Assembly: GCA_017530735.1 (NCBI GenBank)
Contig: JAFXMB010000074.1
Coordinates: forward strand, 1 to 49,433
Reading direction: 5' to 3'
DNA length: 49,433 bases
Source: Bacteroidaceae bacterium
GTDB taxonomy: Bacteria; Bacteroidota; Bacteroidia; Bacteroidales; Bacteroidaceae
Of the stretch, positions 43,169 to 49,433 are shown piece by piece. Position 1 is the stretch's first letter, and each line of letters begins with the position of its first letter. The translations under genes and the position numbers were made by a program. The notes below the pieces were generated by a model. It saw only the letters and a list, made by a program, of their open reading frames with translations. It was not told the DNA's origin and made no database searches.

Positions 43169-44884
43169 TTAGATGGAATTGATGAATTCCACAACAGCGT
43201 CACGCTCCTGTTTTGACAGGTTATAGAATTTTTCAGTAGCCCTATAAGCCTCGCTTTCCTTGCTGTAGCCGTGCCACATGATGGCCTCGATGACATTGCG
43301 GGCGCGGCAGTCGTGCAGGCGGTCATCGGCTCCGGTGTTGGTGAGGGAAAGTCCGCGGCCCCAAAGCGGGGTGGTGCGGCACCAGCTGCCGTGAATGCCG
43401 TTTTTCATGTACAGACGATGATGGATCATGTCGGTGTAAGGCCATATGGTCTGGTCCTGATAGCGCGGCAGTTCCTTGCCCGACAATACTGCAGGTTTCC
43501 AGTGGTTGTCATCGGTAGTCTGCCATGAGGGACGGTGGCAGGTGGCGCAGCCTATGCGGTTGAATACCTCCTTACCCAGCTGCACTTCCTCACGGTTCAG
43601 GTTGCGGGCACGGGGAATGGAGAGTCCGCGATGCCAAACCATGAAATCGTAGTACTGCTCATCGCTCATATCGGCCGTGAAGTTATGCCACTGGTTGTCA
43701 AACTGGTTGGTTCCCGGGTCAAGCAGGTGCAGGACGGCGTCACGGATGCCCTCATCGGTTCCGTCGGCATAGTAGGGTGATGTGGGATCGGCCTTGATGG
43801 CTGCAATCACATCGGGATTCTCTGACATGGCGGTTGCCCAGGCTGTAGTGGTGTACAGTTTGGGACGGTCACTGCGGCTTACGTTGGTGATGTTCCATAT
43901 TGCGTTGGCGCCGGCTCCGTCCTGGAGTGATGCGCGGGTCATGGCATATGTGAAACGTTTTACCATCTTGGTGCCGGCAGGTGCGGGAGTGCCGTCGGCA
44001 AACTCTCCGGCAGCCAGGGTATACCATGCCGATGGAGCGAAATCATTTGCCTCCTTATCCCAGAATGCGGGGTTAAGCTCCACAAAACGGGCTTCACGGC
44101 GGTACTGCTCACGTATGCTGTCCTGAGGGATGGCATCCAGCAGGCCCGATCCAATTATACCTATGGTCGATTCCAGACGGAATGCCACTGCGCCGGTCTC
44201 GTACGGGGTGGGCTTGGTGTTGAAGGCATCGGCCGGTATGTTTACCTCGGGGTAGATGAGGCTGTATTCCTCGCCGTCGGGGAATTTCATGGGCAGGCCG
44301 CTCTCCATCTCGGTTACGGGGAGCCACTGTATATCTATCTTCTCCTCTTCAATAGGGGGCAGAAAGGGGTAGGTGGCTTTTGTCTGGGGCATTCCGGTGA
44401 CTTCGGCTACGTATGGACCGTCGTCGCTGTTCTGTCCGTCAACGGGATGATAGATTACAAGCAGATAACCGTTGCCGAATGTGGCGCGGTACTCGCTCTG
44501 GCGCTTGCCGTGGCCGTAGCCGGGATGGCAATCCAGACAGGATGAACGCAGATAGGCCGGTCCCAATCCTTTGAACGGGGCTGTGGCGATGGTGTACTTG
44601 CGCTCAAATGCGGCTTCACCCAGGTTGAATGCCATGCTGAGTCCCTGGGCTGTTACAGCGGGTGTCTCATCCTCATAGCATCCTGCAGTTACATTGTCGG
44701 TGGTTCCCAGTTCTCCGCCCGGATACCACTCGGCTGCACTGAAATTACCTACTGCCTGGCCCACGTATTTGGCGTCGGGCTCACGGGTGTTGACGTTCTC
44801 CTTAATACCGTTATTGCCGTCGGTGCATCCGACGGCAACGGTCAACCCAAGAACAAGGGCTGTTCTTAATCCTTTTATGTTCAT
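43169..44884 (-). CDS. Di-haem DUF1111 lipoprotein (thiol-oxidoreductase/peroxidase-like)
   Basis: 571 residues; lipobox VAVGC (Cys20). Two c-type haem motifs are visible: Cys116-Cys119-His120 (CLDCH) and Cys446-Cys449-His450 (CATCH). The pattern matches the DUF1111/di-haem oxidoreductase family, distantly related to MauG/CcpA peroxidases. Periplasmic side of the inner or outer membrane. It lies between an imelysin gene (5 nt) and CcsBA (10 nt). DUF1111 and imelysin are a known neighbouring pair in iron-uptake-type clusters; the reaction is not established. Confidence 0.88.
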   Translation of the reverse strand: MNIKGLRTALVLGLTVAVGCTDGNNGIKENVNTREPDAKYVGQAVGNFSAAEWYPGGELGTTDNVTAGCYEDETPAVTAQGLSMAFNLGEAAFERKYTIATAPFKGLGPAYLRSSCLDCHPGYGHGKRQSEYRATFGNGYLLVIYHPVDGQNSDDGPYVAEVTGMPQTKATYPFLPPIEEEKIDIQWLPVTEMESGLPMKFPDGEEYSLIYPEVNIPADAFNTKPTPYETGAVAFRLESTIGIIGSGLLDAIPQDSIREQYRREARFVELNPAFWDKEANDFAPSAWYTLAAGEFADGTPAPAGTKMVKRFTYAMTRASLQDGAGANAIWNITNVSRSDRPKLYTTTAWATAMSENPDVIAAIKADPTSPYYADGTDEGIRDAVLHLLDPGTNQFDNQWHNFTADMSDEQYYDFMVWHRGLSIPRARNLNREEVQLGKEVFNRIGCATCHRPSWQTTDDNHWKPAVLSGKELPRYQDQTIWPYTDMIHHRLYMKNGIHGSWCRTTPLWGRGLSLTNTGADDRLHDCRARNVIEAIMWHGYSKESEAYRATEKFYNLSKQERDAVVEFINSI

Positions 44885-44889
44885 ATCAG

Positions 44890-46104
44890 TTATTGTTTAA
44901 CAATCCACTGTGCGGCTTTGTTAAGTTCTTCATCAAGTTCATTTATGACATCCATTGCATCCTGAACGGCACTGTCGCGATAGATATCTACGAATGCACC
45001 CTTCTTCTGGCACTCTTTCAGGGCGTTTACGGATTCGTTGAGCTTGGTCTGCAGGGCATCGGCTCCGTCATACTTGTAATTCTTGAGTATGTTTATGAGT
45101 GACTTGCTCTCAGGTGCGGTGGCTCCGGCCTTTCCGTAGAGAGAGTACTGGATGCTCAGTATGTTGTCTATGAAATCCTGGAATGATTTCTTGCTGTAGG
45201 GTGACTCTATATAGTTGATATCCTCACCGCTGTGGGCGTTACCCATCTTTACGTTGGCAACCTCGTTGCATATATTGGAGCATCCGGCTACCAGTATTGA
45301 TGAAGCTGTCTCCTGCCAGGTGGCGTAGGTGCTGCCGGCCTGTGCTGCTCCAAGCATGTTCTCACCGTATGTCTTATCGGAACCTGATAGTGTGACGGGA
45401 ACCTCCAGTTCCTCGCAACGCTCCTGCCAGGCCTGGGGTGCATCGGGATTCCATGATACGCTCAGACGATAGCAGTTGTCACGCAGGTCACCTGCCACTG
45501 CTGCTGCATAGAGAAGTTCCTGTGCGCCGGTAACGGTCTTGCCGCTGAATGCCTCGTGGTCCTCATTTCCCTGCAGGGCACTTACGGTGCGGTTCTGTCC
45601 GTCGCGGAACAGGATGAACTCAATACCGTGGAATCCAAGCAACTCGGCACCCAGTTTGGCCGATGCGTATGCTATTCCATCCTCGCCTTCCAGGGCTGCA
45701 ACCTGCTCGGCGTTGCTCAATGCTGTGGCCAGAGCCTCGACGTCAAGAGGCCATGTGTCAATGTGCGGATCAATTCCGAAATCGGTAGCGGCACCGTACA
45801 GGAATGCTTCTGACTCCTCCCATGACTGGCGGGCCTGGAGGAATTTCTGGCAGATGGCATCAATCTCGGCCTGGGTGAGGTCATCTACACCCTTATCGGC
45901 AGCTGCGGCCAGAAGGTCATACAGCTGTGCCGACTCTGAGGCCAGGTCATTGTATGTTGAGTAAACAACTCCGGGTACGTACTGCTGAACGGCAGCCTTG
46001 ATGTCGTTCTCAAATGATGATGAATTCTCCTCTTTCTTTGAATCGTCGCAGGCAGTCAGTGCAATTGCAACTGCAGCCATGCTCAAAATGAATCTGTTCT
46101 TCAT
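44890..46104 (-). CDS. Imelysin-family (IrpA-like) lipoprotein
   Basis: 404 residues; lipobox IALTAC (Cys19). The all-helical imelysin fold is suggested by the GxHxxE motif (GFHGIE, His159 and Glu162) that defines the family, and by two helical halves. Imelysins (peptidase family M75, although peptidase activity is doubtful) are periplasmic or surface proteins tied to iron acquisition. It follows the porin gene by 14 nt and precedes DUF1111 by 5 nt, within one operon. Confidence 0.9.
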   Translation of the reverse strand: MKNRFILSMAAVAIALTACDDSKKEENSSSFENDIKAAVQQYVPGVVYSTYNDLASESAQLYDLLAAAADKGVDDLTQAEIDAICQKFLQARQSWEESEAFLYGAATDFGIDPHIDTWPLDVEALATALSNAEQVAALEGEDGIAYASAKLGAELLGFHGIEFILFRDGQNRTVSALQGNEDHEAFSGKTVTGAQELLYAAAVAGDLRDNCYRLSVSWNPDAPQAWQERCEELEVPVTLSGSDKTYGENMLGAAQAGSTYATWQETASSILVAGCSNICNEVANVKMGNAHSGEDINYIESPYSKKSFQDFIDNILSIQYSLYGKAGATAPESKSLINILKNYKYDGADALQTKLNESVNALKECQKKGAFVDIYRDSAVQDAMDVINELDEELNKAAQWIVKQ

Positions 46105-46118
46105 ATTACGTTATGTTT

Positions 46119-47369
46119 TTATTTGAAAAATCCCATGTATGCTATACCTATTGAAACTGACGGCTCGTTATTGTAACGGCTGTCACGGAAACGCTCCGAG
46201 AACTCTGCCTTGACGGCAATCTGCGGTATCGGAAGCCAGTTGATGCCGGCTGCTATGCGGTGTACATCGGTAAAGGTGTAGTCCTGCTGGTCAGATGCCG
46301 GTATGTACGGGTCGTAGTATTCGTATCGGCCAAATACAAATAGTTTTTCATCGGCCTTACCCAATATGTTGTAACCGGCCTCTCCGCCGTAGGTCAGGGC
46401 GGCTTTTCCTACCGGAGTCTTTTTGTAGGGAGCGTTGTTTGATGTCATGTTACGCTTTACTGTACTTATGGTTACGGCGTCCGATACGTAACCGTAATCG
46501 GCATTTCCGCGTATTACCAGATTGTCGGATTTGTAACTGAAATCAAAGCATCCTATTGCGGTGCGGCCTTTGATGTCCTTGTATCGGGTGTCTTTCATGT
46601 CGTTGGGGAATGAGTTGTGCATGCTGTTGCCGTAGTAGCCGCTCAGACTCAGACGCAGGTTCTTTATGGATCGGTTATCAATCCTGGCTGCAAAACCGTA
46701 GTTGTTGGCTACTTTGAACTCATAAGGTGAAGCGGCACCGTATTTTACAAAGTTGTCACGGTTGAACATGAAGGCGTCAAGTCCGGCAATCACTTGGAAC
46801 TCATAGCGCCAGTTTTTTATGTCTCCCCAAAGGCCTATTCCGGTGTCGTGCCAGGTTGAGGGCAGGATGGTATATTCTCCTTCGGGGCGGTAGACGGTAA
46901 AGAAGTTCAGGGGTTCGTGGGCGTTGTTCAGGGCACCTACGGGTACCACCATGTGGCCCACACGGATGTTCAGCCAGGGCTTGATCTCCTTCTGCAGCCA
47001 GAACTGCTCAAGTGCCACCTCACCTCCTTTTTCAATTTCGGTTTCCCATTCGCCGGCTTCGGTGTACTCTTTCTCAACGGCGCTGCCGGTACCGGTATGC
47101 TCAAACTCAATCTCGGTCTGCATGGACCATCCCTGACCGAAATCGTAACCCAGATATATTACGGCATGCGGTATGTCAAACCGGCCGTGACTGGGATCAT
47201 CTTTATATTTGGTGGGGTTTGAGTATCGGTATACGTTGTCACTGTAAAAGTTTCTGCTCATGGCAACCTCTCCGTATCCGCCTACAGTAAGATGTGTGCT
47301 TTCCTGGGCTGCAATATGTGCAGTGAATACTGATGACAAAAAAACAAGACTAAAGATAAACCTTTGCAT
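46119..47369 (-). CDS. Outer-membrane porin-like beta-barrel
   Basis: 416 residues from MQRFIFS; signal peptide to about AHIAAQ. The mature chain is a series of amphipathic strands (GGYGEVAMSRN, HAVIYLGYDFGQGWSMQTEIEFEH, IRVGHMVVPVGALN) and ends in the aromatic MGFFK, as in porins of the O/P type. No plug domain. The start was chosen for its clean signal peptide; eight further residues upstream are possible. First gene of the porin-imelysin-DUF1111-CcsBA operon; substrate unknown. Confidence 0.85.
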   Translation of the reverse strand: MQRFIFSLVFLSSVFTAHIAAQESTHLTVGGYGEVAMSRNFYSDNVYRYSNPTKYKDDPSHGRFDIPHAVIYLGYDFGQGWSMQTEIEFEHTGTGSAVEKEYTEAGEWETEIEKGGEVALEQFWLQKEIKPWLNIRVGHMVVPVGALNNAHEPLNFFTVYRPEGEYTILPSTWHDTGIGLWGDIKNWRYEFQVIAGLDAFMFNRDNFVKYGAASPYEFKVANNYGFAARIDNRSIKNLRLSLSGYYGNSMHNSFPNDMKDTRYKDIKGRTAIGCFDFSYKSDNLVIRGNADYGYVSDAVTISTVKRNMTSNNAPYKKTPVGKAALTYGGEAGYNILGKADEKLFVFGRYEYYDPYIPASDQQDYTFTDVHRIAAGINWLPIPQIAVKAEFSERFRDSRYNNEPSVSIGIAYMGFFK

Positions 47370-47390
47370 CGTCACTCTTTTTTTACGGTG

Positions 47391-47421
47391 CAAAGGTCTC
47401 TCTTAAACCCTGTACAGCCAA
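47391..47421 (-). promoter_or_regulatory. Promoter of the porin-imelysin operon
   Basis: Minus strand: TTG at 47421-47419, 20-nt spacer, GACCTTTG at 47398-47391 (one mismatch to TAnnTTTG). An imperfect palindrome (AATCACT...AGTGAgTATT, 47441-47422) lies directly upstream of the -33 box. Confidence 0.5.
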
Positions 47422-47463
47422 TACTCACTTTTAGTGATTCTCTGTCCCGCTATGAAGGCAAAC

Positions 47464-47495
47464 TTTGTAATATCTGACGAAAATCTTTACATTTG
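47464..47495 (+). promoter_or_regulatory. Promoter of glnA
   Basis: TTTG at 47464-47467, 20-nt spacer, TACATTTG at 47488-47495, 34 nt before the start codon. Confidence 0.68.
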
Positions 47496-47529
47496 TGATT
47501 CAGTTGAAACACGATTCAAATAACATCAT

Positions 47530-49032
47530 ATGGACAAGAACATTGAAATGAACCCTAACCTGCTGGTGCGCTTTCTGGGCAAGCCTGCAAGTGAATTTAC
47601 CTGTGCGGATATTATCCGCTACTGTCGCGAGAATGCCATACAGTTCATCAACCTGCATTACTGCGGATGGGACGGCAAGCTCAAGACCTTGAACTTTGTA
47701 ATAAACAGCGCCGAGCATCTGGAGAACATCCTGCAGGCTGGTGAGCGTGTGGACGGCTCCAGCCTTTTCCCCTTCATCGAGGCCGGCAAGAGTGACCTCT
47801 ACGTGCTGCCGCGTTACAAGACAGCATTCGTGAACCCGTTTGCTGATGTTCCCACGGTTGACCTGCTCTGCTCATATTTTGACCGCGAGGGCAACCAGTT
47901 TGAGAGCAGCCCCCAGTACATACTTCACAAGGCTCACAGTGAGTTCAAGGCAGTGACCGGTCTGGAGATGCAGGCTATGGGTGAGTTGGAGTATTACGTT
48001 ATCTCTGAGGCCGAGGACCTCTATCTCACACCTGATCAGCGCGGTTATCATGAGAGCGCTCCGTTCTGCAAGTTCCAGGACCTGCGCACCGAGGCCATGA
48101 AGCTGATAGCCCAGTGCGGCGGTCTGATCAAGTACGGCCACAGTGAGGTGGGTAACTTTACCCAGGACGGCAAGATCTATGAGCAGAACGAGATTGAGTT
48201 CCTGCCTACCGATATAGAGGATGCCGCCGACCAGTTGGTGGTTGCCAAGTGGGTTATGCGTCAGCTGGCTTACCAGTACGGCGTGACCCTGACCTTTGCC
48301 CCCAAGATTACCGTGGGCAAGGCCGGATCGGGCATGCATGTACACTGCAAGTTTACACGTAACGGACAGTCTGTGATGACCCGTGACGGTGAGCTGACCG
48401 ATGAGTGCCGCAAGGCTATTGCCGGTTACATGGTGGCCGGTACGTCACTGCCTGCATTCGGTAACCCGCATCCACTGTCATTCATGCGTCTGGTTCCTCA
48501 TCAGGAGGCTCCCACATCACTCTGCTGGTCATTCTCCAACCGCAGCGCACTGGTGCGCGTTCCGCTGGGCTGGCTCAAGCGTATGGATATGGCTGCCAAG
48601 TGCAATCCGCTTGAGAAGGCGCAGGACAAGGATTTCAGCTACAAGCAGACATTCGAATGGCGTGCCAGCGACGGTTTTGCCGATACATATCTGCTCATGG
48701 CTGCACTCTGCTGCGCCGCCCGTCACGGATTTGAGATGCCCGATGCCCTGGCTGTTGCCGACAAGACATACGTGGGTCTGGGCGTAAACATTCACGATGA
48801 GAAGAACCGCGCCGTACAGGAGGCTCTGGAGCAGCTGCCCGGCTGCTGCGTTGAGGCTGCTAAGGAACTGGAGAAAGATCGCGCCATCTATACCTCACGC
48901 GGTGTGTTCTCGGACAACATTGTGGATTACCTTATCAGGTTCCTTACTGATTTCCATGACGAGACCCTGCGCAGTCAGCTGGACTCAAAGGGCTTGCTCA
49001 AACTGGTTGAGGAGAGCATTGACAAAGGCTGA
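47530..49032 (+). CDS. glnA: Glutamine synthetase, type I-like
   Basis: 500 residues: an N-terminal beta-grasp domain (about 20-115) and the catalytic domain with metal-binding GELEYYV (about 151-157), NEIEFLP, the KAGSGMHVHC ATP/metal segment, and a C-terminal RVPLGW/substrate region. It condenses ammonia and glutamate with ATP in the cytoplasm. The ATG is well placed after the promoter; a second Met six codons later is possible. Its TGA overlaps the ATG of a small downstream frame (TGATG). Confidence 0.93.
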   Translation: MDKNIEMNPNLLVRFLGKPASEFTCADIIRYCRENAIQFINLHYCGWDGKLKTLNFVINSAEHLENILQAGERVDGSSLFPFIEAGKSDLYVLPRYKTAFVNPFADVPTVDLLCSYFDREGNQFESSPQYILHKAHSEFKAVTGLEMQAMGELEYYVISEAEDLYLTPDQRGYHESAPFCKFQDLRTEAMKLIAQCGGLIKYGHSEVGNFTQDGKIYEQNEIEFLPTDIEDAADQLVVAKWVMRQLAYQYGVTLTFAPKITVGKAGSGMHVHCKFTRNGQSVMTRDGELTDECRKAIAGYMVAGTSLPAFGNPHPLSFMRLVPHQEAPTSLCWSFSNRSALVRVPLGWLKRMDMAAKCNPLEKAQDKDFSYKQTFEWRASDGFADTYLLMAALCCAARHGFEMPDALAVADKTYVGLGVNIHDEKNRAVQEALEQLPGCCVEAAKELEKDRAIYTSRGVFSDNIVDYLIRFLTDFHDETLRSQLDSKGLLKLVEESIDKG

Positions 49033-49295
49033 TGTTAAGAGCGCAGCAGTGGAACAGCCAGATCTGGCTCAGCGGGTGGTGGAAGGCTTCGGTCTCCCGT
49101 GGAGGTGATGCCAAGCGGGCGTTGCTTGCCAAGGTGTTCGCGCACAATCTGGACATTTTCCGTGATGGCGCCTACCGCACAGAGACAGACCGCGTAGTCA
49201 CACTGCCCGTCAACGGAGCGTTCGTAGAAGACTCTGAGATGTTCTCCGCGCCCATCAAACTCAAAAATGATACAAAAGGGGACAGTCCCCTTTGA
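49032..49295 (+). pseudogene. Truncated ORF, possibly TIGR02452/PARG-like N-terminus
   Basis: 87 residues, coupled to glnA by a one-base overlap. The part GDAKRALLAKVFAHNLDIF followed by RDGAYRTETDRVVTLP resembles the N-terminus of microbial PARG-like TIGR02452 proteins (usually about 260-300 residues). The frame then runs into repeat element D (its last residues NDTKGDSPL are encoded by the palindrome) and stops at the IS boundary. So the gene is probably broken, with any remainder beyond the window. The family call is tentative. Confidence 0.4.
49264..49293. repeat. Palindromic repeat element D, truncated by the IS
   Basis: The segment starts AAAATGATAC (compare AAAATGACAC in element A) and contains a perfect 19-nt palindrome AAAGGGGAC-A-GTCCCCTTT (49275-49293). 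The expected second outer arm is replaced by the IS end. Confidence 0.65.
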
Positions 49296-49433
49296 TATGA
49301 ACCCCGAAAGTTGGACAAAAAACTTTCGAGGTTCATATGAACAAAAAACAAAACACTTATGACGATCGTCTCAGGTATGTCAGGATGATCGAGAGAGGAT
49401 ATAGCATAGACTATATCTGTAAACACCATGCTA
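49293..49433 (+). mobile_element. Left end of an IS3-family (IS150-group-like) element
   Basis: The terminal sequence begins TGATATGAACCCCGAAAGTT and continues GGACA (49293-49317), the style of left inverted repeat (TG...CCCC..AAAGTT.GACA) seen in IS150-group elements. It is followed at once by the start of a small HTH protein. The rest lies outside the window. Confidence 0.72.
49337..49433 (+). CDS. IS3-family transposase OrfA, N-terminal fragment
   Basis: 32 residues visible, beginning MNKKQNTYDDRLRYVRMIE and continuing into a helix-turn-helix (RGYSIDYICKHHA), the usual start of IS3/IS150 OrfA DNA-binding proteins. It starts 44 nt inside the IS end. The start codon lies at the base of a hairpin formed by 49295-49312 and 49321-49338 (17 of 18 paired). 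Cut off by the window end. Confidence 0.7.
   Translation, partial: MNKKQNTYDDRLRYVRMIERGYSIDYICKHHA

Noticed and set aside
43159..43326. Longer start for CcsBA
   Set aside because: The extra 56 residues overlap the DUF1111 coding region, are not membrane-like, and the Met at 43158 begins the first helix.

Overview
The window reads as a chromosomal segment of a member of the Bacteroidales (Bacteroidota); the genus cannot be fixed from the sequence alone. The reasons are a SusC/SusD pair with surface glycosidases, a sensor built from regulator-propeller repeats plus a Y_Y_Y domain, start sites without clear Shine-Dalgarno sequences, and many promoters with the Bacteroidota -7 box TAnnTTTG. It is mostly ordinary chromosome with one complete polysaccharide utilisation locus (PUL), a second small group of glycan enzymes, several strong fold-back elements, and the left end of an insertion sequence at the right edge.

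Layout. 1-4.6 kb: 3' part of purL followed by a split chromate (CHR) transporter, then a 22-bp tandem repeat. 4.8-5.6 kb: tcdA. 5.6-22.3 kb: an arabinan-type PUL. A GH43-GH51 operon (minus strand) diverges from a membrane-bound AraC-type regulator; downstream on the plus strand are a surface lipoprotein, SusC, SusD, a strong terminator, an endo-arabinanase-like GH43 and a second GH51. 22.4-28 kb: a small secreted protein, a GHL10-type hydrolase coupled to an aminotransferase, a Cys-rich GH43 lipoprotein, and a divergent SASA-type esterase. 28.4-33.6 kb: a LytTR regulator, an acyl-CoA synthetase, a YqiA-like esterase, proC, tRNA-Tyr and a TPR protein. 33.7-37.8 kb: recF and a DUF721 protein facing a Crp - dCMP deaminase - S41 protease operon. 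37.9-40 kb: NfeD-like protein and flotillin. 40-47.4 kb: a ScdA/hemerythrin-LuxR fusion regulator facing a porin - imelysin - di-haem DUF1111 - CcsBA operon. 47.5-49.4 kb: glnA, a truncated ORF, a truncated palindromic repeat and an IS3/IS150-like element running off the window.

How it works together. The PUL appears self-contained: the surface lipoprotein and SusD bind arabinan, the surface GH43 cuts it, SusC imports oligomers, and the periplasmic GH43 and GH51 enzymes release arabinose. The most informative regulatory signal is a matched promoter architecture in front of both PUL operons: two CACCTTTT-like half-sites exactly 21 bp apart, with the proximal one exactly 16 bp from a TAnnTTTG box. 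This fits the tandem sites used by AraC-family proteins, and the local regulator is an AraC protein that has the HTCS sensor but no kinase or receiver. The second system worth attention is the haem/iron operon, which carries its own cytochrome c maturase next to a putative di-iron transcription factor.

The main structural oddities are very long inverted repeats located at gene 3' ends, some including the stop codons of the flanking genes. One family shares a GGGACnGTyCC core, and its last copy is interrupted by the IS. All functional assignments rest on reading motifs and protein resemblance by eye; no database search was run.
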